Source: Zarea fungicola (Eukaryota > Ascomycota > Sordariomycetes > Hypocreales > Cordycipitaceae). Taken from it: a DNA stretch of 64,000 bases. The position numbers were made by a program, and so were the translations under genes. The stretch spans positions 124,001 through 188,000 of the forward strand of contig FWCC01000123.1 in assembly GCA_900169235.1 (NCBI GenBank), in the 5' to 3' direction. Below the pieces are notes generated by a model. It did not search any database. It was given only the letters and a program-made list of their open reading frames with translations, and was not told the origin of the DNA. The stretch's first letter is position 1. The number at the start of each line of letters is the position of its first letter. This document shows, in pieces, positions 1 through 11,203 of the stretch.

Positions 1-1272
1 AGATCGACTGATAAGACGTTGGTAATACGCCCCTGCTTCATTGATGAACCTCCACGCAAATTGCTGCCGGAATGAGCCGAGTTATGTTACTCCCCCGGGC
101 ATGTCCCGCTGGAACCAGGACCTCTGTCTGGTGTTTGCGGAGTATCTGCGCCACAGGTCGGCCCGTCATCCGCCAAGTGATAGTTCACTGGGATAAGTAA
201 CACCAGTGAAGCCAATGTAAGAGGGTAAAGCTGCCTGTTACGGAGTGTTCTGGAGATGGTGCCCAGAAAATCCTACCGAACGGCAGGGAGCTCTTTAGAG
301 ACAAGGGAGGCTTGACAGCAAGAGGCTTGCCCTACATAGCCCCTGAACTAGTGAATTGGCCGTGCCAATGAAAGGCGCTTGTTGCCACACTAGTTACGCG
401 AGTCTGCTCCGTCGTTGGTGGGAATGTCCCGCTCAGTGAGTGGGCGGTCGTGCAATGTGCTCCAGGACAAATTCCAAAACGCAGTCAATTGCGCCATGAC
501 AAGTATACAAGGTCTCTGCAGGCAAAGCAGGGCCATGCCAAACCACTACTGGGTAGCGTCCTTGTCGTTGCCTTCAGAAACTACTCCTTGCCACAGTAAG
601 ATAACTTGTCTGTTGTGCCACATATGTACAGACCGTGCCGAATTAGCCAAGAGGCCAACTACAAGCTCCCTGTGATGCACGTGGGGACGTCGTCTGTATT
701 TAAGCCTGTTAAGGTCTTAAGAACAGCGCCTTGGTTGCAATGCTGCAGAGCATTAACCACAGAGCAACGCGTAGCACACTAACAACGTTTTGCTAGGCCC
801 CCTCTGTGGGAAGTGATCTGCACGAGGCCAACAGCTGATTACTTATTAGAATGCAAAAGCCCTTACTTCCTCGGATTCCTAGTTTGCATTGAGAGCCGGG
901 CAATCCGGGAGTTCATGCTTTACAATTTTCTTTGCCCGTGTTAGTCGCGTGGATGTGGTAAGCACTGAAGGGAAATAAATAGGTCTCTGCTTCCCTCAAA
1001 GAATGGCTTCCAACTATAGCGAGCATTTGCTACCGTCAATCAACCTTTCCCCGAGGAGTGGGACGGGGGACCTGATGCGGCGGGTGGTTCATTTCGAGAT
1101 GCACAGTAGCTGTAGTAATTAGTTAGAATTTAAACCTAGTTATTGTCACCATAAGAGAATCACTTGCTCCACGACCCACTGCGCAAGGGAACTCCACAAT
1201 ACTATTGGGCTGCGTTGAAGTCTACCCGCGTTTCCCTTCGTCTGGGCCATTCAACCTTATGTATTGCCCGCT
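1..1272. other. Intergenic left edge, no gene recognised
   Basis: Only short open frames (under 100 codons before the dehydratase start) occur here, in several registers and with no recognisable domain. The sequence shows many stops on both strands. I see no repeat or RNA gene in it. Confidence 0.5.
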
Positions 1273-2008
1273 ATGCCGATATTCGCAAGAGCTCACTATC
1301 TGTCAATATACAACATTGTATGCGCTGCCGTGCGTGCATCACTCCTGTTGTATGCTGCGCGAATATGGTATGCTGAAGGTTATGCCGCCGTTTGGAGCAA
1401 GCTCAATCTCATCGTCCGCTGGACAGAGGCATTCACCGTCGCCGAAGTCATCCACGCAACTCTCAAAATTGTACCTGCCTCGCCATTAACAACCGCCCTG
1501 CAAGTTTCTGGCAGAAATACTGTTGTTTGGGCAATCACCCGAAATTACCCCAATGTCGCGGCGCGTGAGCTGGCTTACGCCTCGATGATAACGGCGTGGA
1601 ACAGCGCAGACGCGATTCGATATCTCTACTTTTCTGTTGGTGCCAGCGGTAACTTGGGGTCGTTCCTCTTGTGGCTAAGGTATGAAGACTACCTGTTGAT
1701 ATATTGATCTGCATCATACAGCTGCTAATCGATTGCGAAGATACAATATGTTTATTATTTTGTATCCAATTGGAATCTGCTCTGAAATGTGGCTGGTGTA
1801 CTGTGTGATTGCACCTTCACGAGAGCGAAACGTTTTGTATCAATATCTGCTCTGGTTTGGTTTATCTATCTACGTCCCGGGTATGATTCGTCTCGTTTGT
1901 GACGGGCTACTCCATTCACTAACTCTTGTGGCATTCTACGTGCTCTTTGGGCACATGCTTCGACAGCGACGAAAAGTCCAGCAATCAGCCAAGCCGAAGG
2001 AAAAGTGA
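1273..2008 (+). CDS. PHS1: Very-long-chain (3R)-3-hydroxyacyl-CoA dehydratase, PHS1/HACD (PTPLA) family
   Basis: Predicted ER membrane enzyme for the third step of very-long-chain fatty acid elongation, removing water from 3-hydroxyacyl-CoA. Exons are 1273-1679 and 1741-2008, giving 224 residues; the 61-nt intron has a GCTAATC branch site and joins LLWLR to YNMF in frame. The N-terminal motif YLSIYN and the RYLYF segment fit the family. The pair Tyr144 and Glu151 in LYPIGICSE has the spacing of the catalytic Tyr and Glu of yeast Phs1 (149 and 156). Several hydrophobic helices are visible. The protein ends in KPKEK, a KxKxx-type ER retrieval signal. The start is the ATG at 1273; an in-frame TTG nine bases upstream is not used. 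The N-terminus is short, so an upstream exon cannot be excluded. It may be the housekeeping enzyme or a paralogue. Confidence 0.85.
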
Positions 2009-3005
2009 CTGAGGCGCTACTTTGTGTAGTAGTAAAATTCTGCGATATTTTTTATCCTCAGTTGCTGTTCGGTGAGAATGGCTTCTCACATCCAACTAAA
2101 CATAGATCAGAAATGGCAGTCTCGCTCTTTTAGATATTCCCCCACTTGAACCACATACACCATCATGTTAAAGGAGGAACCTTTTATTGCACTGCAGGAT
2201 GCCGAAACATTTCTCTGAGACTTTGACTGTAGACCGCCAAATCAGGTGACCTCTCTGGGGCGCCTCGGAATCTGAGGTCCGGCCGTCACCAGTTTTTTCA
2301 TCGTATTCATCTGTAGTCGAGAAAGGGCACAACTTTCAATGGCTTCCGGATCTCTATTTTGGAAGAAACGGTTGTTAGTGTCTGCTGTGCCTGACTGCCG
2401 GCACCAAAATCCAAGTCGGCGTTGCAAAGGCTGCGGCTGGCATGCAAGGGCGGTTGAAATACACTGTAAGAGGGCAAAAAATTGGTATCTAAAGCCCGCC
2501 AGGCCGAGTGAAATAAACGTGACTGTCGTCCTGCGGTCTGCTTCCCAAAAAGGCTCTTCGCGGAAGGCCAATATGAACTTGCTTGTAACAGCTCTCCGAG
2601 AGGTTACCATTTGCAAATTATCGTAAGAGGCTTTTTCTTCTCTGCTCGTTGCTGGCGTCCATGCTTCCCGGAGGGTATCTTGTTCAGCTCTCTACTGATT
2701 AGTTTACGAGATTGCTTGCTAGTCAACGAAACAGCTTTGTAGGAGCTTGAAGTACCCTACACTCTTGAACAGGATGCTGGCCACTTACAGTGTCACAGTG
2801 CTTTTACGAGGGTACAAGCTTAAACGTTTCACAGACAATATTGGTATAGATAGAATATGTTGTAAGATTGTCGAGGCTATACTCTTAGGTCTACAGCGGG
2901 ATCTCTAAAGCCACCTCTACCCTCCTTAGTTTTCACTCCAGGAGTCATGCCTCGATTAGGATTTAGGGACGGAAAGGAAATTTTGACTATAGGTATACTA
3001 TACGC
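2009..3005. other. Intergenic between convergent genes
   Basis: This stretch separates the 3' ends of the dehydratase and the beta-mannosidase. Two overlapping open frames on opposite strands around 2242-2626 resemble no family I know. Nothing else is supported. Confidence 0.5.
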
Positions 3006-5709
3006 CTATAACTCGAAACCTTGTTTCATTTCCCAATCATACAGGAAGCGCGCCTGCACATTTCTCTTATTCAGGCCGTGGACACCGATTTTGACTGTCT
3101 CACCGGGCACCAGATCCACAAAGTTGTCCTCAAACACCGCATCATCACCAGTCTCCATCAGTGGCACCGAGAGAGTGACTCCCTTAACGGGTGCGTTTGC
3201 GCTCAAAAGTACTGCATCGCCTGCATCGGCGACCAGAACAGTGACTCGAAGGTCCCGAGACAGCTGAACAAGTCTGAGCGGTTCAGGCCAGGATACCCAG
3301 CGTGCAATCAGCGTCGATGTTGTAACATCCTTCAAGTAGGCGACGACAACAGTTTGGTCCGCATTGGGAATTTCGACGCTACCAACTTCTGTTGTTTGGT
3401 TAGGCGCCAGTATTACTCTCTGCGACTGGGCGCCTTTGGCCAGGGCAACCTGGGATCCTGACCCGATGTCAAATGCCAAGAGCTCGACTGTTGCGTTGAT
3501 CATAGCCAGAGTCCCGTTCACAGCCCAGATTTCCAGTGCAGACTTCTCTGGTAGGTATCCTGTGGTAATGTACGCCGGTTGCTTTGTAATTGTACGGTCC
3601 ATGCCCACAACAGTTTTGGCCAATGCCCTTTTTGTAATGTAGTATGCTGGCTTGCGATTTAAATCACTATCCACCAACGCCCAGCTCGAGCCTGGCCAAA
3701 TGTCATTCAGTTGCCACACAAGCACGCCAGCACAGTTTTCTTGACCCGGTCCACGGAATTCCCTGCGCCAGCAGTTGTATGCGTATTTCATGGCTTCAGC
3801 TTGCAGGAATTGCGTGCAGTACACAAAGTCTCGAAGTGGATTCATGCGGAAGCGAAAGTTCTCTCCCATGTACATGGGATATCGGCGCGCATGTCCAGGC
3901 CCTTTGTCATGTACATCGAAGGTTCGTGAGAGGGAGTGTCTTTCGGATGGATCCGTAATGGCGCGATGCAAAGTCCGTAGCGATGGACATGACTCAAAAC
4001 CGAATTCGCTGATGAATCTTGATTTATAGTTCTTGTAATCCTGATACGGAGACAGCTTGCCATGCCAGACTGAAACAACATGAATGTTAGCCAAATCGCT
4101 AATTAACGCCACAGTGCCCAGGAACACTTACCGTCCCAAACGTGAGTATCTCCGACTGTTGTGTCATTCGAAAACGAACCACCGTACGGGCTCGAGCGCC
4201 AATATGGGACGTCGCCTCCGAGCCCCTCAACGAGACTGGGTAACAGCCTTTCGTATATCTCACGAGCTGGAAAGTCTGTTTTGTCCCATGGCCCCTCCTC
4301 GTCACTCATGTCCAGTTCCCAACCCCACCTCTCGGCAAGCATGTAATCTTCATTGTTTCCTGCCCAGATTACCAAGCTAGCATGATGGCCAACCCTTTTG
4401 AGCTGCTGCTGAGCCTCAATTTTGATGCCTTCCATAAAGTCTTTTGAGGCGGGATAGTTGCCGCATGCAAAGAGAAAGTCTTGCCAGACCAGGATTCCTT
4501 CGCGATCACAAATATTATAAAACTCATCAGACTCAACAATGCCTCCTCCCCATACCCTGATCATGCTCTGGTTTCCGTCCTTGGCCAGTTTCAACCAGTC
4601 ATAGTATCGTGCATACGTCATGCGTGGGAGCATAAAATCTCCAGGAATCCAGCAAGACCCGCCAGCAAAAATACGGATATTGTTGATTTCAAAGACAAAC
4701 GAAGACCCTTCCTCGTGCTTGAGAGGATGTTGTAGAAGTTGAAGGCGGCGGATTCCAATGTGTTGACTTCTACTGTCGCAGTCTCCCAATCGAGCAGTGA
4801 AGTTGTACAATGGCTGCGCACCATACAAGTGAGGATACCAAAGTTGTGGGTTAGCTACTGTAACCGTGGTAGCGAATTTTCCGCCGGACAATTGCACACT
4901 GCGGTGAAGGATTTCCTTTCCGGTAGGATCAACTACTTCAATTGTTACTTCCTGGTCTGACCCAAGATTTTCCACGGCTCCTTGAACACTCAGCACGCAT
5001 GTCTTCAAATCCTCTGCCGTTTGTTGACGAATGTATAGATCACTGATCCTCTGTTCGTAAATCTCGAAATAGATGGGTTTCCACGGGCCACATGTATTAA
5101 TGGCCGGTCCCCAATCCCAACCCTACAATCTGTTAGCCATGCATCTGTATAGGTTGATACGTTGAGGTATTATACCCAGTGGTATTGTGCCTTGCGCACA
5201 AACAGTCGCTCTGGGCCTCCAAAGTGAACGTCTGTATCATTTCCTTTGTAACCGATTCGTGCCTTCTCTTGTTGAGCAAACACAGGGGCGTTTTTGAAGC
5301 GTATCTCTAGCTCCGCTGGCCCGTTTGCTTTCAGCAATTGCCCAGTTACATCAACTCGATACTGAACATGCATATTCTCGCTAGCAAGGATATGCTCCCC
5401 ATTCAGGTATACATCAGCAACTGTGTCTAAGCCATCGAACACCAGCACAACCTGTGAATTGGGAGCAGGGTGAACAATGGGTAACGCAGATGTTCGGTAG
5501 GTCCAATTCGCATCATTTACCCATAGACATTTGAGCTCATTGTCATCAATGTATGGATCTGGAATAAGTTTGTGGTGTAAAAGGTCAATGTGGGCAACGG
5601 TTGGAAATTGTGCCACAGGGAGGAAAGAAGAAGCCGCAGAATTATTCAGAGATGTGCTTTGTTTGAACTCCCACCCTTGGTCGATTGGAATTTTGCAAAG
5701 TGGCGCCAT
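3006..5709 (-). CDS. Beta-mannosidase, glycoside hydrolase family 2 (MndB-like)
   Basis: Predicted exo-enzyme releasing beta-linked mannose from the non-reducing end of manno-oligosaccharides or N-glycan cores. Exons (transcript order) are 5709-5176, 5122-4132 and 4069-3006, giving 862 residues. Introns are 53 and 62 nt; the joins restore YHWGWDWGP and THVWDVWHGK, both typical of GH2 mannosidases. A sugar-binding domain occupies roughly residues 1-180, a beta-sandwich follows, then the TIM barrel. The acid/base Glu lies in WAGNNED (near residue 436) and the nucleophile Glu in SEFGFES (near 530). There is no signal peptide, so it looks intracellular like fungal MndB enzymes. The ATG at 5709 was chosen because the upstream in-frame codon at 5742 is TTG. 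It diverges from the oxidoreductase at 6497 across a 787-bp shared promoter. Confidence 0.93.
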
Positions 5710-6221
5710 TGTCGCCGTGTGAATTGGGTCGCCGCGCAACAATTACTACTGCCCGTTAAATCGACTAACTGGCCGAGGCCATTTCCTGCGTCTTATACTT
5801 CATGCCGAGTCGGACACTTTTTGCCATACAAATGGATCCTCCGACACCGCAAATTCCTCTAGACTATGATCGCGATTCCAATACCTTATTCAAATCACCC
5901 ACTCATTACTGCTCTACATATGGACTATTTACCGACCTCGGGTCCCACTTGCCGGTCAGGCGGCTCATTGTATCGCCTGACGTGCATGCGGGACGACAAA
6001 TACCCGTGTCCTCAGGTGAAATTGCGACAATATGACGACGATTGTTTGTAGATTTGGCGATTCTATTAGGTGAGAGCTGACAATTCGATGAATACGGGCA
6101 TTTGACTGTAACTGCCGTAGCGAGTCAACTCTTCCAGATGCAGAGCGTTTTGCCAGAAGCCACCAGCGAGTCAAGATCAGCAACATAAAACTGACTCGGC
6201 TGGCAGAACGACAAAACTATT

Positions 6222-6239
6222 AGCGAGCACGTGCTCGCT
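6222..6239. promoter_or_regulatory. Perfect 18-bp palindrome centred on an E-box
   Basis: The sequence AGCGAGCACGTGCTCGCT is identical to its reverse complement, with CACGTG at its centre. CACGTG is the core bound by bHLH factors (Cbf1, Pho4 and SREBP-like classes). It lies 258 bp upstream of the oxidoreductase ATG and about 510 bp upstream of the mannosidase ATG, so it could serve either gene. Binding itself is inferred. Confidence 0.5.
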
Positions 6240-6369
6240 TATTCCAAATTTGGGCTCAGCCGAGAAGGTGGCTTCAACTTCTATTCCCGTACCAATTGGA
6301 GATCACTTGGCCGGTCTTCGGGAGGGGTCGAATTCAATGGCATTTTGGCTGTGAGTGGCATTCAGCATG

Positions 6370-6377
6370 TATAAATA
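6370..6377 (+). promoter_or_regulatory. TATA-like box of the oxidoreductase gene
   Basis: TATAAATA lies 120 bp before the ATG at 6497, a usual distance for a fungal TATA element plus leader. Confidence 0.45.
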
Positions 6378-6496
6378 TATTTCTTTCACGTGGATACGCC
6401 CTTTCCCATCTATGTAACAGTCGTCGTTTGCCACATCTTCACTCTTCCTCCTACATTCATTCAAAAGCCACAGCTCCGCTTCTTTTGACTTTTACT

Positions 6497-7600
6497 ATGG
6501 CTGGAATTGCTCTTCTCGGCGCGGGCATATTTGCTACTGATGGTAATTATTTCCCCTTCTTCTTTAATTTCTTTCCCTTTATTTAAAAGAAAATTATTTG
6601 CTGACTCATTGCAGAACATCTCCCTGCGCTCGTTAAGAACAATGCAAATTTGAAGGCCATTTACTCACGTTCAAAGGCGACTGCCGGAACACTCGTTGCT
6701 GCAGCACATAAATTGGGTCTGAAAGATGTTGAGTTGTACTCTGAAGATACCGCACAACATACTATTGATGATCTGTTGAAGCGCGACGATATTAAAGCCG
6801 TTGTCATTGTTTTGCCAATCCTTGTCCAGCCAGACATTATCCGCCGCTGTTTCGCAGCTGGAAAGCACGTACTCTCCGAAAAGCCATTGGCGAAGGACGT
6901 TCAAACCGGACGCCAGTTAATTGAGGACTACAAGAGCCAGTATGCTGGTAAAGGACTCATTTTTAGCATTGCGGAGCAGTTTCGCTTCATGCCCGAGTTT
7001 GAACTTGGTCGCAAGTGGGTTGTCGACGAGAAGGCAATTGGCGACATCACCCAGCTTCACCTCCGTATCTGGCGCAACATTGCACCCAGTGGAAAATACT
7101 ATGAAACTGAGTGGAGAAAGGTTCCGGGGTACCAAGGCGGCTTCTTGCTCGATGGGGGCGTCCACCAGACTGCCATGCTGCGTTACATTTCCGGGCAGGA
7201 GGTTGTCGAGACACATGGCTTGGCACGCCAAATCGCGCCGCACCTCCCGCCCCTTGATACCGTGAATGCAGGAATTCTGCTGAACGGTGGTGGAACGGGA
7301 ACCATTTCCATGTCTTTTGCCGCCACAAAGCGGGCGACTGATCTCACAATCATGGGCACCAAGGGCAGCTTCACGCTTAGCGACGGCCCGAATGGATTCA
7401 CGCTCGATTTGGAGCTGCTGTCCGGCGACAAGCGGTCGGAAACGCTAAAATCAAACGGTGTAGAAATCGAGATCAAGGCATTTTTGGCGGCCGTAGAGGC
7501 TGGAAAGGCCCAGCCGCGAGCTGGCCCTGAGGAGGCATTGAACGACCTGGCCATCATCGAAAGCTTGTGCTCCGGTGGTGGTAAAGTTAATTTGTATTAA
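6497..7600 (+). CDS. Gfo/Idh/MocA family NAD(P)-dependent oxidoreductase
   Basis: Predicted cytosolic dehydrogenase acting on a sugar, inositol or dihydrodiol-type substrate. Exons are 6497-6542 and 6615-7600, giving 343 residues. The small first exon encodes the Rossmann start MAGIALLGAGIFATD, and the 72-nt intron splits the next Glu codon. EKPLAKD (residues 104-110) is the family's EKP cofactor motif, and DGGVHQTAML (from about 195) matches the conserved active-site helix with its His. Length is normal for the family. It shares a promoter with the beta-mannosidase, which suggests a sugar substrate; the real substrate cannot be read from the sequence. Confidence in the family is high and in the substrate low. 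Confidence 0.88.
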
Positions 7601-8017
7601 ATCTCTTAAAGAAACAAAATTTAATCAATGAACTATACATATTTAATCACAAAGGTACTATTATCTTATGATGTCCTTGTGTGGTCCTTGTTGACATGCC
7701 TTGATTGACTCGCGAGCCCCACGACTCTCACTATCCAACTTCCTCTCGACGAGTCGTCAGCGAGCGACCTTGCAAAACATTGTCCCCATGGCCCTGAAAG
7801 TTGTCATTCGCCATAATTTTTGACGCCATTGGTGAAAACACTACAGTACAAGGCGGTGAAAACTATGCCGGCTTGGTCACCATTGTCATGCGACCCTGTT
7901 TTAGTCAAGACCTATCATTGAGAACAGATAAGCAATACATGTTATTCAAGAAGTCTGGAATAATGAAATATTGTCTAATTGCGTGCCAAATATCTATGGA
8001 TCTAGTCTGATTTACGA
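7601..8017. other. Intergenic between convergent genes
   Basis: This 417-bp AT-rich spacer lies between the 3' ends of the oxidoreductase and the esterase-like gene. One 69-codon open frame inside it shows no recognisable feature. Confidence 0.5.
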
Positions 8018-8707
8018 TTACTTTGTTGCCATTTCAACTGGGAGCATCTTGTGGATAAAGGTATCCAGACCTTCAAGTTCCTACGAGATGTCAGCGTCAT
8101 TATAACTCATATACTGCATAGCACATACCTCTTGTGTAACTGGCTCAGGGCCGCTTGATGCATTCTTGCTTCCATCCAAAATTGATCCAACGGGCTGGTC
8201 AAAAGTGGCCAGGACCTTGCCGCCGGCGTTGGCCTTGGCGCCAGAACGGTCAACCACTGATACCGGCGTCTCAGAGTTGGCAGGCTTTCTGAGTGCTTTG
8301 ACCGCATCCGCAACAACAAACGTATCAGTAATGCCTACAACACCGCTGATTTTGTTTACATCGGCTAGTGTAGCCAGAAGAGCAACATCCAAGCCTTCAT
8401 TGTATCCGCCGACAGCGATGCGGCCAGGGTCGCAGCCTTTAACAATTTCCTCATGGACAATTTTTTGAATCAGAGTCTCGTTCTTGCCAATGGCACCTTC
8501 TTCGTCTTTCTCGTCATAATCAAGATAGGGGAAGATGAACGCAATATGGTTGCAGTGCCCCAGCTTTCGCAGTGGCTCGACCATGAATTGCCAGTCGCCG
8601 CCTTTCTGCCCTTTGCTGTGGCACCAGACGAAGGTGGAGGTATGGCATGTCGGAACAGCACGTACACGGAGGTACTCGTCGGTGAAAATGAGGGGATCAA
8701 AAGCCAT
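8018..8707 (-). CDS. Acyl-protein thioesterase/carboxylesterase-like protein lacking the catalytic Ser
   Basis: An alpha/beta-hydrolase of the phospholipase/carboxylesterase (acyl-protein thioesterase) type. Exons are 8707-8129 and 8080-8018 (213 residues); the 48-nt intron ends in CGTAG with a CTGAC branch site. The nucleophile elbow, expected as GxSxG (often GFSQG), reads GGYNEG at residues 100-105, with Asn103 where the Ser should be. Aspartates in the expected strand are present (GITDTF), and the short last exon carries a His (FIHKML). The start is the ATG at 8707; the frame upstream lacks an earlier ATG. Without Ser it is probably a non-catalytic pseudo-hydrolase or has altered chemistry. 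It lies inside the sugar-related group, but its role is unknown. Confidence 0.7.
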
Positions 8708-9093
8708 TGTCGATAATGAGATTGCCGAACTACTGTGTCTATTGCGTAACATTCAGAAAGGCTTCTTCCTGGCACACGAAGCTACTTTAATATATTTTTG
8801 GTGTCCATTTTTGTCAGCTCCGTTATCGCTGCACTATGCGCTGCGCTTGTGAAGATGTACATCCAGACAGGTCATGATGTCTACGCCAGATGACGCCCGT
8901 TGGAGTAAAGTGCAACAATGCTGAGCCGAGGCGTCAAAGAGAGCCATTTCACCAAAAGAAAATTAAAGTAGAAGTTTAAACGACCACATGATCGGTTAAA
9001 TATTGAAAGCCTTTTAAGCGAGTCAGTTCATCGCGTAAAGACGAATTGGGTCGTTGCCGAAGCCACTTCAATGGCCTCAATTGAATTGGCGTG

Positions 9094-9190
9094 GCGGGGC
9101 TACCCCAAACTTCGAAGCCAGTGGGGAACGCCATGTGGCCTGGAATTACATACTTTCTGGGGAACATGGAGAAAGGGCGACTTTCTGGGG
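9094..9190 (+). promoter_or_regulatory. Cluster of four Cre1/CreA-type sites (SYGGRG)
   Basis: GCGGGG (9094), GTGGGG (9121), CTGGGG (9157) and CTGGGG (9185) lie within 97 bp, ending about 170 bp before the transporter ATG. The last two are embedded in a near direct repeat, ACTTTCTGGGGAA. SYGGRG is the known carbon catabolite repressor motif of filamentous fungi. Repression of the transporter by glucose is inferred. Confidence 0.5.
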
Positions 9191-9249
9191 AAGTGCATCG
9201 CCATTCATGGTTGTGGCAGGTCTCTGTCGCCGGTGGCTTTCTATTCATC

Positions 9250-9257
9250 TATATATA
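9250..9257 (+). promoter_or_regulatory. TATA box of the sugar transporter
   Basis: TATATATA lies 106 bp upstream of the ATG at 9363 and just downstream of the Cre1-type cluster. Confidence 0.5.
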
Positions 9258-9362
9258 CTGTCCTTGCCATGCCGCTGACTAGATTGGAGTGATCGGCACT
9301 TACACGCCAACAGCATATCCAAAGTTACACTGGCTGATACCACTGCAACTCTGTTTGCCATC

Positions 9363-11203
9363 ATGGACTACCCAAAGACCATTGATGATCAGGATGCTGT
9401 ACATGATGAGTCTCCTACCAAGGATACCACTCAGAGCCATATGACCGAGTCGCGTATGCAGGCGGCCCTGCTCCGCGAGAACCCGCGCATCTTTCGCTCG
9501 AGTTTCTTGAAGCTGTACGGTTGTATCTTCGTTGGATACCTGTGCTCTGCGACCAACGGATTTGACTCTAACACCTTTGGTATGTTCGCATCCAGCCTTG
9601 CCCTTGTTTCGATTTCCCATTTCCTGACTATCATTTTGTAGGCGGCCTCTCTGCTATCCCTCAATTCAGAAAATATTTTGGAATCACAACCGAGAACCAA
9701 GGTCTTGTAGCTGCACTCTATGTCATTGGCAACATTGCCGGCTCCTTCTTTGCCGGACCATGCTCAGATCGCTATGGTCGCCGTGTGGGAATGGCTGTCG
9801 GGTCGTTCATTTGTATTATTGGAGCCATCCTCCAGACTGCTGGCACGAACCTCTCCATGCTGATGGGCGGTCGTTTCATTCTCGGTATGGGGGCTGTCCT
9901 CGTCCAAACTGCAGGCCCCAGCTACGTAGTCGAGATGTCATACCCCAAGTATCGTGCTCAGCTCACTGGTGGCTACCAAGCCTGTTTCTTTCTTGTTTGT
10001 CCAAACCTCAGTAATCTCTCCAAGGCAGCTTCAAGTTGACTAACATTGACCAACAGGGCACAATCGTATCGACATGGCTCGAATATGGGCTTAATCACGT
10101 CAAGACGACGTCGTCATTCCCCTGGCGATTGCCACTCGCCATTCAAGGTCTTCCATCAGTAATTATTCTTTGTGCAATTTGGTTCATTCCCGAAAGCCCC
10201 CGATGGTTTGTCGGTCAAGGGCGTATTGAAGATGCAAGAGCGGTTCTCATCAAGTACCATGGAGACGGAGACCCAAATGCTCTGGTCGCAAACCTCGAGT
10301 TGGAGGAGATGCAGGAAGTTATTGAGATTGATGGATCCGATAAGCGATGGTGGGATTTCAGAGAGCTCTTCAACTCCCGCGAAGCACGATACCGAACCTT
10401 CCTCGTAACTTGCATCGCCTGGTTTGGTGAGCTGGACTTGCCGCCTACTAGCTACTACTTCCCGCTGATGGGTATGTTTCACTATTTTTGAAAAGTCTGA
10501 AGTCTGAACTGACAAGGAAAATAGTCAAAACTGTTGGCATCACCAATGTAAACACCCAGCTTCTTCTCAACGCAATCCAGACACCGATAATGGCAGCTGC
10601 GGCGCTTTGCGGTCTTAATACCATGCATAAATTTGGCAGAAGAAAGCTGCTCATGTTCTCCAGCGCCGGTATGACGGTGTCTATGGCAATCATCACAGCA
10701 TGCACTGCGAAACAGGCCCACCACCCGGCCATTGGAGGAACTGGAATCGCATTCCTCTATGTATTTCTCGTGTTTTTCGCCTTTGCATGGGTATATCTCT
10801 ACTGCTCTTTTTGTTATTTACAACTTGCTAACATGAATTTCGATAGACCCCAATGCAGTCACTTTACCCCGTGGAGGTTCTGACATATAGTTCGCGAGCA
10901 AAGGGCATGGCATATCTGGCATTCATGAACAACGCCGTCAAGGTGATGAATACTTATGTGCCCCCTATTGCTATTGCCAACTCTGGGTGGAAGTACTATC
11001 TGCTGTACATCTTTTGGGATGCTTTTGGCGTTGTTGTAATCTACTTCACGTTCGTTGAAACGAGAGGCTGGAGTTTGGAAGAAATCGAGCAGCTTTTCCG
11101 CAGCAAGAACCCTGTCAAGGCGAGTCTGGAGAGGAAAAAGATCAGCGTGGCATATGACGGTACTATCACGGACGTGTCTGCTATTGATGGAAGCCGCGCC
11201 TAA
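9363..11203 (+). CDS. MFS sugar transporter (lactose permease/hexose transporter type)
   Basis: Plasma-membrane proton symporter or facilitator for a sugar. Five exons (9363-9579, 9642-9994, 10057-10471, 10525-10790, 10847-11203) give 535 residues; introns are 53-62 nt and all joins keep frame. About twelve hydrophobic helices are visible. Signatures of the sugar porter family are present: GPCSDRYGRRVG after TM2, IPESPRWFVGQGR before the central loop, KFGRRKLL in the second half, and FVETRGWSLEEIE at the end. The 50-residue hydrophilic N-terminus is usual for fungal lactose or oligosaccharide permeases. Its position next to a beta-mannosidase suggests mannose- or mannobiose-containing substrates, but specificity cannot be read from the sequence. 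Confidence 0.9.

Larger units (their letters stand above)
5710..6496. promoter_or_regulatory. Shared divergent promoter, beta-mannosidase / oxidoreductase
   Basis: This 787-bp gap lies between the two outward-facing ATGs and has no convincing gene. It contains a perfect 18-bp palindrome (6222-6239) and a TATA-like box on the oxidoreductase side (6370-6377). Co-regulation of the two genes is inferred from the arrangement only. Confidence 0.55.
8708..9362. promoter_or_regulatory. Promoter region between esterase-like gene and sugar transporter
   Basis: This divergent 655-bp spacer contains the Cre1-type cluster and the TATA box listed separately. Open frames inside it overlap in several registers and look like chance frames. 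Confidence 0.5.

Noticed and set aside
1205..1489. Alternative frame overlapping the start of the dehydratase gene
   Set aside because: It has no family features, while the other frame joins across an intron into an intact PHS1-type enzyme.
5710..5742. Longer N-terminus for the beta-mannosidase from codon 5742
   Set aside because: The first codon is TTG; the ATG at 5709 fits the family start.
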